DNA of 64,000 nucleotides from Neofusicoccum parvum (taxonomy: Eukaryota; Ascomycota; Dothideomycetes; Botryosphaeriales; Botryosphaeriaceae): NCBI GenBank assembly GCA_020912385.1, contig CP087216.1:1302001-1366000 (forward strand). The letters are read 5' to 3'. The notes beneath the pieces were generated by a model. That model worked only from the letters and a program-made list of their open reading frames with translations, made no database searches and was not told the DNA's origin. Shown here one piece after another: positions 13,081 through 22,432 of the stretch. The position numbers were made by a program, and so were the translations under genes. How positions within the stretch are numbered: position 1 is the stretch's first letter; every line of letters starts with the position of its first letter.

Positions 13081-13108
13081 TCGATTGACGATTGTCGATT
13101 GACGATTG
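13081..13108 (+). repeat. Two tandem copies of a 14 bp unit
   Basis: TCGATTGACGATTG occurs twice without a gap and is followed by a partial third copy (TCGTCCGACAAT). Within each unit GATTG recurs. It sits in the likely 5' leader of the 13298 gene. Confidence 0.9.
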
Positions 13109-13297
13109 TCGTCCGACAATCTCCTCCTGCACGCCCATCCCGCTGCACAGCCTCCTGTCGCAGATTGGCAGCTGGCAGATTGCGTCAGGCGCCGCATCTC
13201 CAACCATCTGCCTGCCGCCGACTTTCTGCCCTTTTGAAACGCCAACGCGAACGCCAGCGGCTCTGCAGCCGTTCCAGCGCTCCTCCTCTCGCCCACC

Positions 13298-13909
13298 ATG
13301 TCGACCCAGGACGAGAAGACGACCTTTGGCGTCACCATCACCCGCCCGCTGACCCCAGAGGCTGCCACAGCGCCCCCTGCCGCAACACACGTCCCTTCGG
13401 CCAGCGTCCCCGTCCTCAAGGCCCAGCCCTCGACCGACAGCCGCCTGTCCGCCGGCGCATCGCTGGCCTCGCCCACCTACCGCACCAACGACCCGTTCAG
13501 CCCCTTCTACCAGCATCCCGAGAGCCGCTCGCACCTCGAGGTCGACCGCAGCAAGAATGACCTCGAGTCTGGCCTGCTCACTGTCAACAACGCCAATGGC
13601 GCTCCGCTCTCCACTGCCACCACCCAGTCGCAGCCCAAGCTCAGCATTGACGGCCGCGTGAAGGAGTGCACCGTCTGGCCCACCAAGCAGACGCTGCAGG
13701 ACAAGGCCAGGGCGGCCAAGGCTCAGCGCCGCACCTGCCAGTGCTGGGGGCGCTTGACCAAGAAGCAGAAGATCATGATCGAGGTCCTGATCGGCCTGAC
13801 GGTCGTTGCGCTTGCCGTCGGTCTGAGCGTGGGCATCTCAAGGGCTGTTGGCGGCGGCGTGTGGGCCGGCACCGGACAGAGCACCACCATTCCTAAGGAC
13901 GGGTCGTGA
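13298..13909 (+). CDS. Single-pass membrane protein, conserved fungal type, function unknown
   Basis: 203 aa, no intron needed. The first 150 residues are Pro/Ser/Thr-rich and probably disordered (MSTQDEKTTFGV.. to about residue 115), followed by a basic, cysteine-containing stretch (KAQRRTCQCWGRLTKKQK). One hydrophobic helix at about residues 164-185 (MIEVLIGLTVVALAVGLSVG) and a short glycine-rich tail complete the protein. The positive charges before the helix suggest an N-terminus in the cytosol and a plasma- or endomembrane location. There is no signal peptide. I do not recognise a named family. The start is the first ATG in frame after a CT-rich leader. It stands alone between two gene-poor regions. 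Confidence 0.8.
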   Translation: MSTQDEKTTFGVTITRPLTPEAATAPPAATHVPSASVPVLKAQPSTDSRLSAGASLASPTYRTNDPFSPFYQHPESRSHLEVDRSKNDLESGLLTVNNANGAPLSTATTQSQPKLSIDGRVKECTVWPTKQTLQDKARAAKAQRRTCQCWGRLTKKQKIMIEVLIGLTVVALAVGLSVGISRAVGGGVWAGTGQSTTIPKDGS

Positions 13910-15278
13910 GGCAGCAGCCGAGAACGACTGGTCTCCCGGCCTCTGCTGCTCGTCTACACGCCCGAACTGCCATTCCTCCAGCTTTCCACCCCCACAATCG
14001 ATCTTCATCGCGCAGCCATCAAGCCGCTACTCACGACACGGGCACTCAGGCGCCTCCAGCTCCCAGCACTGACACTCTGCACGACCTCCGCCCACGAAAT
14101 GTCGACACGACCATCCTCAGAGGCCGCCCGGCTCACCACCGCTGCTTGCACCACATTGGCTCGCCCTTCTTCCACGAACTCTTCTCCCTGGTCTTGTTTC
14201 CTTCGTCTACTCTCTATAGACGGTTCCGTTGGGCGTTGGCAGGCGTTTATTCTTCCGCTGCGGTCTTGCTGCGAGAAAGTCTTACAGGCGTTATTGTAAT
14301 TGTTGGCGTGGAGTGTGCTGGAAACCTGAAGAAAGATGCGGTACATATACCCAGAGGATCCTTCGGTTACTACAAGGATTGTTCTTCCCACTCCGGGGGT
14401 TTCGATGTCTTTTCCCCGGCTTCCTGTTCTCCTTTTTTCACTGCAGTTTTGTGGGAATGGCGGTATATGGCAATGGTTTGTAAAAGGTGGAATTTTCCTT
14501 TGCTCATGTTGCTGCGGGCTCGGCAGGCGTATTCGGCCTGGATCCTGAAGGGCGCGCGCGCGTGGAAAACAGATTTGAGAGCTGCTCTTTCACCGCACAT
14601 TTTCTTCTGCGCTTGTCGGGTTGGTGCATAGAGGCGCAAACCGGCGAGACGCTTTCTTTCGTTGTCCCGTACATATTTCAATGGCTCCAAATCCAGTTCC
14701 TCGCCGCCGCTTCTCGTGCACTGAGGTCTTCGTGTCGAGTCCGACCTTGCCGACGCAGTGTTAGGCTTTCCCACTGACGCAAGTTGATGAATTTGCGCGC
14801 GCCACGAGCGGCCCAGCCACTTCAACGAGCTAGCAAACAGCGGAGATTGGCAGCGGCAAGAGAGCGTTGTCAAAGCTGAAACTCGCAGCCAAGAATAGCG
14901 CTACGTCACAGTTTAAGCGCTCGCACCCCGGACTTGGACGACTCACAACCACACGTTCGACGGCAGCGCAAAGGACGGGAGACAGGGCCGGTGGATCTTG
15001 GTCGAACCCGTTGTTGCGGGGTTTCGTCGTGCCGCCTGTTTTATGGGTGCGATGGATAGATTTGTGGCTTCACGCGTATATACTAACTACACATCGCCAC
15101 TATCCTCCATCGTCAATCTCCAATCTGCTCGTTCTTCCTTCCCGCGTCAGGCTTATTTGCGCAGAGTCCTCGCCTTCCCACCATCACGAGTTCCTCATCC
15201 ACGCCTCCTCGAAGCTTGATTCGCTCGAGGCTCTTCCCAATAGCAGGCACACCCCATCCGAATCACGTGACTCCAACA
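13910..15278. other. Intergenic, no gene seen
   Basis: Contains the 3' end of the membrane-protein gene and the promoter of the CAP-protein gene. The frames here (for example 13906-14631) have no recognisable domain or codon pattern. The last 200 bp are CT-rich, as expected of a fungal promoter. Confidence 0.5.
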
Positions 15279-16146
15279 ATGGGTCGGTGTCGCAGCAGGC
15301 AGTCAAAATCACTTCTGTTGTCGGTCCTGTCGGCCACGCTGCTGCTCGCATCGATACACCCTGCGGCCGCCGCACTAGGCGGTGAGCCCACGACGACGAT
15401 CCGCCACACCTCAACCATAACCATCGTCCAGACGGTGTATCCGTCCACCGAGGCAGCAGCAGTTGCGACTGGCACCGCGTCGGCAGCAACAGACGAGCAC
15501 TCGTACACGGACGACGGCGTCTTCAAGAACACGGTGCTCGACGTGTCCAACACGGTGCGCCAGAACTACAATGCCAGCGAGCTTGCCTGGAACGACACGC
15601 TGGCCGACTATGCGCAGTCTTGGAGCGAGGGATGCAAGTTCGAGCATTCGGTGCGTCGCTACATCGTTCCCAGCACCACTTCCACAGCACGCTAACGCAA
15701 GGGCGGGTGAGCAGGGCGGGCCCTACGGCGAGAACCTCGCAGCGACGTATCCATCCGCTTCAGCTGCCATAACCGGCTGGGCCAACGAGTCCAGGCAGTT
15801 CAACTTTGCAGACCCTGATTTCTCCGAGAGCACTGGCCACTTCTCGCAGATGGTTTGGAAAAGCACCACGGCCATCGGCTGCGGCAGGAAGAACTGCGGG
15901 AGCGCAAGCGGAAGCGGGGACGACGACCATGCCAACGGCTGGTACGTTGTATGTTCTTATTGGCCTCGAGGCAATGTCCTCGGGGAGTTTGCGACGAACG
16001 TCGATGCTGCGGTGGATGGGAGCGGGAGCGGTTGGGACGACGAGGGCATGATTGCAAAGGGCAAGAGCGGCGTCGGGAGGGTGGGAGTGCGAAGGGCAGT
16101 GCTGGGAGCACAAGTACTGGCGCTCGTGGGGCTTGGCATAGCATAG
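15279..16146 (+). CDS. Secreted CAP-superfamily (SCP/PR-1-like) protein, possibly GPI-anchored
   Basis: Exons 15279-15650 and 15715-16146 give 267 aa. An N-terminal signal peptide (SKSLLLSVLSATLLLASIHPAAA, residues 9-31 as drawn) precedes a Ser/Thr/Ala-rich linker and one CAP domain: LDVSNTVRQNYNASELAWND, then CKFEHS joined to GGPYGENLA, the CAP motif GHFSQMVWKST and the CAP signature NGWYVVCSYWPRGN. The intron (15651-15714, donor GTGCGT, branch GCTAAC) sits inside the domain and restores HS-GGPYGEN. The tail GSGSGWDDEG followed by a moderately hydrophobic end could be a GPI signal, though basic residues weaken this. Fungal PRY-type CAP proteins bind sterols and fatty acids and are exported; that role is inferred. 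Start chosen at the ATG that gives a signal peptide. Confidence 0.9.
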
Positions 16147-17835
16147 GGGAAGGGTGATGGGAAGAGGCGCTCATGCATGGCAACGGCGTTTTCTTGATCT
16201 GGTTTCGGGACGAATGCGGGTTGATACCTTAGACGAGCGAGAGTCGGGAATCACGGTGGCCGGCCATTGTCATTTCCAACAGACACCGGATCATTACTCG
16301 CAGTTCGCCCTCATCGTGCCTTGCGCGGGCATCCGACGCCGGAGCAGGACGCTATCAACGCAGAAGCCATAGCACTCCAAGGCTGCGGCCGTACCACGGT
16401 GCGTCTGTGAGCTTGGCCCAGCTGACGTTATGCGGCGGTGTTGAGTCGTTGCTGAGCGCGGGTGTCCGCTCTCGGGATGCAGATAGGGACCAGGCCCAGA
16501 GGCTGACGGATGGATAGCAGCGCTTCGGCGACGCTGGTGGTCGATCTGCTCCTGGCCGAGACCGGATGCGAAGCGATTCGCAACCAGCATGGTGCTCCAC
16601 CCGCACTTCACTCTCTGGAGACTCGGAGCGAGCTCTGCAGGGAGTAGAGACATGCCAGACAAGAGCCAGAAGTGGAGCGGGTTCCTTGGCGGCCGTCTGC
16701 ACGACGCGAACGGTGATAGGAAGCGTCTCCGCGGAGGGCTGTGTGCGTCACCGTGGGCGGGCCGGGGCTGGCGGGCTCCGGGCTCCGGGCTCCGGGCCGG
16801 TGGCAGTAGCAGTGGCGGCGCGGGAAGAGCGCTGAGCGGCGGCGCTGTGGAGTGTCGTGGTGGTTGTGGCTCGGGGGTGGGTGGGCCGCCAGGACAGCCA
16901 AGCGACGTCGGCAGCCGCTCCTCTCAACACCAACCGCCCATGTCGCGCCGCGTCGCCCAGCCGCGTCGCCCAGCCGCATCGCCCAGCCGCATCGCCCAGC
17001 TGCGCCGCCCAGCTGCCGGCCGCGTCGGTGCTGCAAACGCGCCCGTGCTGGTTGGCCAGCCCTGCCGCCCCGCCGAGACGACTTCCCGTGCCGCGACAGA
17101 CGGCCTGCTTGGCTCGATGCGGCTCCGAGTGACGACCCACGCTCTCGCGCTTACCTGAGCCCATCCCTTCTGGCCCAGCGTCACTCGCCTTCTTTGTCAG
17201 ACCAGCTCCCGGCCGCGCATCTTGCGGCTTCGGCTGCAGACACCATCCAGTCGGCCCTACTTGCTGCTCTCGCGCTGCCCCATTGAGACGTCCACAGCAC
17301 AGGTGCAGCGCTCCACAGTCGCGCTCGCCGTCTTGTGCTGCGCCGGCACCGGTCCAGCCGGAGCCCTCGTCCACGCACGTGGTCTTGGCCGTAAGGCTGA
17401 CCACTGCCTGTCCGGGAGATCGCCAGCCCGCCAGCTCCGTCACCTCATCAAGCATGGCCGTCACTGTGACGACGCATGTGAATGTCCTTCTTCCTCCCGC
17501 GCCGCCCGCTCTTGGATATCCACCGGCAGACTGGGCCCTGGCCTTAGGCTCAAACCACCAAACCCGCCTGGGTGTCTGCAAGGTCCATCCGAGACGCACC
17601 GTGCAGGCCACTGCCCGGCGTCATTTTGTTGAGTCCACTCACTTCCCTACTCATGGCCAACGTCGGAGGTGGAGCCCTTCGCGACGAGGAACGCCGATGC
17701 CGCCTGCTATGCTGCAGCATGGTTGCTCTGCTATCGGCTGTCAGCTATCAGCTATAAAGCTCGCCTTGTCCGGCTGGAGTCGAGTGTGTTCGCCATCACT
17801 CCCCGTCCGCCATCTTCCACTGTCTACCTAAGAAA
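16147..17835. other. Gene-poor GC-rich stretch
   Basis: No frame here has a recognisable domain. Several 100-290 residue frames overlap on both strands around 16.6-17.6 kb, which is expected from the composition and the minisatellite inside it. The last 100 bp before 17836 are CT-rich and probably the promoter and leader of the GMC gene. Confidence 0.5.
16949..17013 (+). repeat. 13 bp minisatellite, five units
   Basis: Five head-to-tail copies of CGCGTCGCCCAGC or one- to three-base variants (CGCATCGCCCAGC, TGCGCCGCCCAGC). A smaller repeat of GGGCTCC lies about 170 bp upstream, near 16780. Noncoding as far as I can see. Confidence 0.9.
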
Positions 17836-19710
17836 ATGCGTTCTTCTCTTCTCGCTCCCCTGGTCCTTTCACTGGCTACGGCTAGTTCCCTGACCACCTA
17901 CGATTACATCATCGTTGGAGGTGGTGCTGGTGGACTCGTAGTCGCCAACCGTCTGTCAGAAACCAATGCTTCGGTCCTGGTGGTTGAGGCTGGCGGGTCA
18001 GGCTACGCCAACCCGAATGTGACGGCGCCAGACGGGTATGGCCTGGCTCTGAACACTGCACTTGACTGGCAGTATCCGAGCACCCCGCAAAAGGGCGGCT
18101 CAAGCCATGCCATGCACGCTGGCAAGGTCCTGGGAGGCTCCACTGCAATCAATGGTATGCTTTGCCAGCTAGCCTCTCCACGCATAGTCGCTAACCACAC
18201 TTCAACCACAGGCATGTCCTTCACCCGCGCCGAGGCTTCTCAGATCGATGCTTGGGAGAAGATCGGCAACGAAGGATGGAATTGGGACACCCTTTGGCAA
18301 TACTACCTAAAGAGTGAGCAGTATCAACCCCCTGGTCCTGAGCAGGTCCACGGTGGTGCTGCGTACGACGCGTCTTTCCATGGAGACGAGGGAAACTTGA
18401 AGGTCGGCTATCCACAAGCGCAGGCCATCAACGACTTCCTTGCACCCCTGAATGCATCCTACCAGGAGCTCGGCATCCCTTACTCGGACGATGTCAGCGG
18501 CGGCTCCATGCGCGGCTTCAACGTGTTCCCCATGATGATTGACGTGGAAGAGAACATTCGCTCTGATGCCGCACGCGCCTACTACTTCCCGTTCCAGTCC
18601 AGATCAAACCTCGAGGTCGTCTACCACACTTCGGTCAACCGTCTCCTTTGGGGCGACGACGACGGCGAGGGCAATGCAGTTGCGACTGGCGTTGAGGCCG
18701 TCGGACCAAACGGAACTGCCTTGATCTTCAATGCGAACAAGGAGGTCATTGTCGCCGCCGGTGCTCTGAGGTCTCCCGTTATCCTCGAGCTGTCCGGTGT
18801 TGGCAACCCAGAGTAAGTAACACAGTAAGCCGCCTCCCAGCCACAACCGTCAAGCTGATTTATATGCAGTATTCTTTCCAGGGCCAACGTCACGGCCAAG
18901 GTGCCTCTCCCCGGCGTCGGCGAGAACCTCATCGACCAGATCAACAACGGCGTTTACTATGCCACCCCCAACAACAAAACTTACAAAGGCCTCGCCAACT
19001 ATGTGTCCTACCCCAATGTGACAGACATTTTTGGTGCTGAGGCCGCCGCGAGACTTGCGTCGTCTGTACATGACGCTCTTCCGACTTGGGCCTCTGAGAT
19101 CGCGGCGCAGAACAACAATGCTACCAATACTTCGACCCTTCTCTCGCTGCTTGAAGTCCAGCACTCGCTCCTATTTGATGCTCAAGTCCCTGTCGCTGAG
19201 CTTCTGCACGTTCCAGCCGAGTATTTTGGCTCAGAGTACTGGGGCACTCTTCCCTTTGCCCGTGGCAACGTTCACATTGCCTCGTCCGACCCCAGCGCAC
19301 CCGCCACCATCAATCCGAACTACTTCATGTTCGACTTTGACCTTGATGTCCAGGTCGGTGTCGCCAAGTTCTTCCGCAGGCTGTTCTCTACCGGTGAGCT
19401 TGCAGAGCTTGCAGGCGATGAGCTTCAGCCGGGCATGGCCACTGTCGCCGAAGACGCTCCGGAGGACGAGTGGACCGACTGGGTCCTCAGCAGTTGGCGT
19501 CCCAACTTCCACGTCTTGAGTACGGCCATCATGATGCCACGCGAAATGGGTGGAGTGGTCAGCGAACGTTTGAAAGTCTACGGCACGAAGAACGTGAGGG
19601 TCGTCGATGCCAGTGTGCTCCCTTTTCAGGTCTGCGGCCATCTCACTAGCACTATTTACGCCGTTGCTGAGCGTGCCAGCGATCTTATCAAGGAAGATGC
19701 AGGTATCTAA
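17836..19710 (+). CDS. Secreted GMC-family FAD oxidoreductase (AA3-like)
   Basis: Glucose-methanol-choline oxidoreductase; oxidises an alcohol or sugar with FAD. The substrate cannot be read from sequence. Exons 17836-18154, 18212-18812 and 18870-19710 give 586 aa. Signal peptide MRSSLLAPLVLSLATASS; FAD-binding DYIIVGGGAGGLVVANRLSE at about residues 25-44; VLVVEAGG; the GMC block GKVLGGSTAINGMSFTRAEA, restored by intron 1 (18155-18211); and GALRSPVILELSGVGNP before intron 2 (18813-18869). The active-site histidine pair is present: one in NFHVLSTA and one in QVCGHLTSTIYAVAER. Both introns are 57 nt. The C-terminus is complete. It lies at the edge of the transposon island, whose first element starts about 100 bp after the stop. 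Confidence 0.93.
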
Positions 19711-19804
19711 TAAGCTAGCTACTTTAGCGGAGGGATGGTAGCAGGTCACTACCCAGTAGATCGATCGTGTTGTTAAGTGTTAAATTTTTCCAGCGCTTCT
19801 AGTA

Positions 19805-19819
19805 GAATAAGTGGGTATT
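19805..19819 (+). repeat. Target-site duplication, left copy, of the minus-strand LINE
   Basis: GAATAAGTGGGTATT occurs here and again at 20518-20532. The flanking bases differ (A before this copy, C before the other), so the exact duplication is 15 bp and brackets the 5'-truncated LINE. Confidence 0.85.
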
Positions 19820-20517
19820 TATTTATTTATTTATTTATTTATGTTTAACGTCTGTGTAGAGTCTAAGACTATTACAGACGGGGCTAGGCCCGTTCTATAT
19901 AGGGGCTAGGTACATTTCAATCTTCTAAAATCAACGGTTCCTTTACCAAGGGGATAACTAATAGAAAAGGGAAGTAAAAGGGTTTACGAAGATAAATATA
20001 GGAATATATCTAGGAAATACTTAGGAAAGATAGAGGAAAGAGGTGGAAGTACGTGTTTATAATGTCTCGCCAGACGGGTTGTCTAGATACCACTTCCGGG
20101 TGGATATCCTTGTTTTCTCAAGGAATTCTAAGGTTTTTAGTATTCCTCGGGGTCCATCTAATAGGCCTTTTAGTTGGGGTTCTCGACTATTAAGGTAGTC
20201 CTTAACTAGTAGCCTTTCAGCTCTATATTTAGGGCACCTAAGTAGGAGGTGTTCGGGCGTTTGTTTTGAGGTATTAGTACACTTACACCGCTCGTTATCT
20301 AGTCGATTAAAGCGGTATAAATAGGACTTAAAGTAGCCATGTCCTATCTTTAGCTGGATAAAGGCCGAGGCAATTTCCCGCTCTATAGGAGGGATATTAA
20401 TCCTCTTACTTATTTTCCAGCTAAAGGTGTTTATATAGCTAGAGGGTTTCGAGTTCTCCTTGACTTTTAATATCCTCTCTTCCCACCGTTGTTTAATACT
20501 AAGTCTAATTTGCATAC
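19820..20517 (-). mobile_element. 5'-truncated, RIP-degraded non-LTR retrotransposon (LINE) copy
   Basis: A 698 bp insertion between 15 bp direct repeats. Read on the minus strand it ends in a (TAAA)n tail (19820-19842 on the plus strand reads TTTA repeats), as expected for a LINE 3' end formed by target-primed reverse transcription. Only the last part of ORF2 is present. The sequence is TpA-rich, consistent with RIP. Its 3' end (GTCTGTAATAGTCTTAGACT on the minus strand) closely matches the 3' end of the plus-strand relic near 26170-26190, so both belong to one family. Confidence 0.85.
20057..20515 (-). pseudogene. C-terminal fragment of LINE ORF2 with zinc knuckle
   Basis: 152 residues remain open. 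The stretch ERCKCTNTSKQTPEHLLLRC, two close cysteines then histidine and a final cysteine followed by PKY, is the zinc-knuckle-like end of Tad1/I-type LINE ORF2 proteins. The region upstream in the protein (reverse transcriptase, nuclease) is missing because the copy is 5' truncated, so it cannot be autonomous. Confidence 0.8.
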
Positions 20518-20532
20518 GAATAAGTGGGTATT
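20518..20532 (+). repeat. Target-site duplication, right copy, of the minus-strand LINE
   Basis: Exact 15 bp match to 19805-19819. Confidence 0.85.
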
Positions 20533-20639
20533 ATATAGACGGTAGAGAAAAATTTTAGATATAGATTGTTTTATTCAGAGATAGTTAGACAAAATAGAAT
20601 ACGTTATATATATTCTAGCTTGTTTTTACCGTGTTTTTC

Positions 20640-20653
20640 TATCATATTATATA
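20640..20653 (+). repeat. Target-site duplication, left copy, of the plus-strand LINE
   Basis: TATCATATTATATA, repeated exactly at 22419-22432. The preceding base is C here and T at the other copy, so the duplication is 14 bp. Confidence 0.8.
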
Positions 20654-22183
20654 CATACGACCATGTGTCCCATGAGAGACTCCTCCACAACATGAAAGCT
20701 GCAAGGCTACCAGGCTGGGTGGAGAGGTTCACCCACTCCTTTCTGAGTGAAAGGTCAACACAGCTCCTCTTTAGAGGACACACAAGCCAGGCCATCTCCA
20801 CCCCCACAGGGATCCCACAAGGCTCCTCATTATCACCAATCCTATACCTCTTCTTTGCCTCCAACCTCCTCACAGAGCTTAGAAGGGGGAATGTCTTCCC
20901 CCTTGGGTTTGTAGATGATACAAACATCCTGACCTTTAGCAGGTCTACAGAGCACAACTGTAGGGTGCTTGAAGGAGCAAATAGGACCTGTAAAAAGTGG
21001 GCAGCCACCCATGGATCAGCCTTCTCCCCAGACAAGTACCACCTCATCCACTTCAGCAGGAAACCACGCAGGTTCAACATGGCGGCAAAAATCTAGATTC
21101 CTGGCTTTGAGGGAAACCCAGAGCCACTGATCAAGATACTAGGCGTCCATGTTGACAGCAAGCTGAGGTGGGGCCCACATATCAAGGAAACCAGTGCCAA
21201 AGCCACCAGACAGTGCATGTCCCTTACCAGGCTTGCCGCATCAACCTGGGGCGCTTCCTTTACCAAGGCGCGCCACATCTACACAGCTATAGTGAGGCCA
21301 GTCCTCACCTATGGGTGTGGTGTATGGCACACGCCAGAGGGTACCCCAGGGTGGAGAAGGACAGCAACCAAACCCCTTGAGAAGATCCAGAACCAGTGCC
21401 TACGCACTATAGCAGGTGCCTATAAGTCTACCCCTACGCAAACACTGGAACATAAGACTGGGATCCCCCCCCTCCTACTACACCTGGATGAACTGACCTT
21501 GGCCCACTCTATCCGGACCAGGGAAGGACCAGCAACGGCAGTAATTGAGGCAACATGCAGGGACATCAAGGTAGCAGCCAGAGCAGCATTCAGTGCAAAG
21601 GGAACAGCTAGCCCAGCTAGAGGGAAGCGGCTTGAGGGGAGAGTGAACTCCCTCCTTAGTAGCTGCCCACCTAATGCACAGAAACTACCACAGAGGACCC
21701 AACTCCGCATGGCAATAAGGGAGCAGTGGAAAAAGAGGTGGACAGAGCAAACCAGGCAGGAGGGGAGGCTAGTAGCCCAGAGTGCACCCTGGAACCCAAA
21801 GATCAGGCAACTACACAGTAGCCTACTGAAACCACAGAGTACACTCCTTACCCTGCTGAGAATAGAATATATTAGACTGGAGGACTACCTCTCTAGACGC
21901 AAGGTGCCAGACCATCCAAGCCCTGCATGCCCATGCGGCTGGCACAGATAAACTCCAAAGCATATCCTCTTGTTCTGTCCTCACTTCCAAGCAGGCAGAG
22001 CCCAGATGCTTTATAAAGCTCAAACTACAGACTACCGCACTCTGCTGATAATAAAGAAAGGAGTCTATGCGGCTACAGAGTGGTTTCTAAAGCTGGGGCT
22101 GCTAGGCCAATTTAGCCTGGCGAAGGAAATGGACCAGGAAAACCAAGAGGACCAGGAGGACCCAGTGGACCAAGGAGACTAGG
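20654..22183 (+). pseudogene. Reverse transcriptase ORF2 remnant of the plus-strand LINE
   Basis: One reading frame runs from the element start to 22183, broken by two stop codons: TAG at 21094-21096 and TAA at 21949-21951. It shows reverse-transcriptase motifs PTGIPQGSSLSPILY and the catalytic core FVDDTNIL, then the thumb-like region (IKILGVHVDSKLRWGPHI; YTAIVRPVLTYGCGVW) and the C-terminal zinc-knuckle region (CPCGWHR, a stop, then HILLFCPHF). Both stops are followed by A and could come from CAG-to-TAG and CAA-to-TAA changes, the CpA-to-TpA change that RIP makes. No endonuclease domain is present because of the 5' truncation. Confidence 0.88.
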
Positions 22184-22418
22184 ATGGAATGAGAGAGCTA
22201 GGAATCAATACCTAGGGTAATTGTAGGACTGCCACAGCAGCCACTACTGGTAAGCAGAAAAATGGGAAAAGAAGGGGTAACGCACCTAATATAAAAGAGA
22301 GGAGAGGTTTTCTACCTAGGAAAGGTTTTCCCCCTCGTGTAAACTACTATAGATAGCCTACCCCGCATGGACCCGTAAGGGAGCTAAATCGGGATGAAAA
22401 TGAATCTATTTATTTATT
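20654..22418 (+). mobile_element. 5'-truncated Tad1-like LINE, younger copy
   Basis: A 1765 bp insertion between 14 bp direct repeats, ending in a short (ATTT)n tail after CTAAATCGGGATGAAAATGA. It starts inside the reverse-transcriptase domain (DHVSHERLL), so it was truncated at insertion. Unlike the surrounding sequence it keeps near-normal base composition and a readable protein, which points to a later insertion that largely escaped RIP. Its tail and 3' untranslated region do not resemble those of the minus-strand copy, so it is probably another LINE family. Confidence 0.88.
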
Positions 22419-22432
22419 TATCATATTATATA
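22419..22432 (+). repeat. Target-site duplication, right copy, of the plus-strand LINE
   Basis: Exact 14 bp match to 20640-20653. Confidence 0.8.

Larger units (their letters stand above)
11281..13297. other. Gene-poor stretch and likely 5' leader of the 13298 gene
   Basis: The first 600 bases are of mixed composition without recognisable features. From about 11900 the sequence is GC-rich, and overlapping 200-residue frames open on both strands (11905-12510 and 11934-12589) with no recognisable domain. Pyrimidine-rich sequence and short tandem repeats near 12790 and 13081 precede the membrane-protein gene and may belong to its promoter or 5' leader. Confidence 0.5.

Noticed and set aside
12706..13560. 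284-codon plus-strand frame over the leader of the 13298 gene
   Set aside because: Runs through the CT-rich leader and the first part of the real gene in another phase; low-complexity product.
16589..17611. Several 140-290 codon frames on both strands
   Set aside because: Driven by the minisatellite and GC content; no motif recognised.
15279..19710. CAP protein and GMC oxidoreductase as a secondary-metabolite or effector cluster
   Set aside because: Only two secreted-protein genes 1.7 kb apart, with no backbone enzyme, regulator or transporter beside them.
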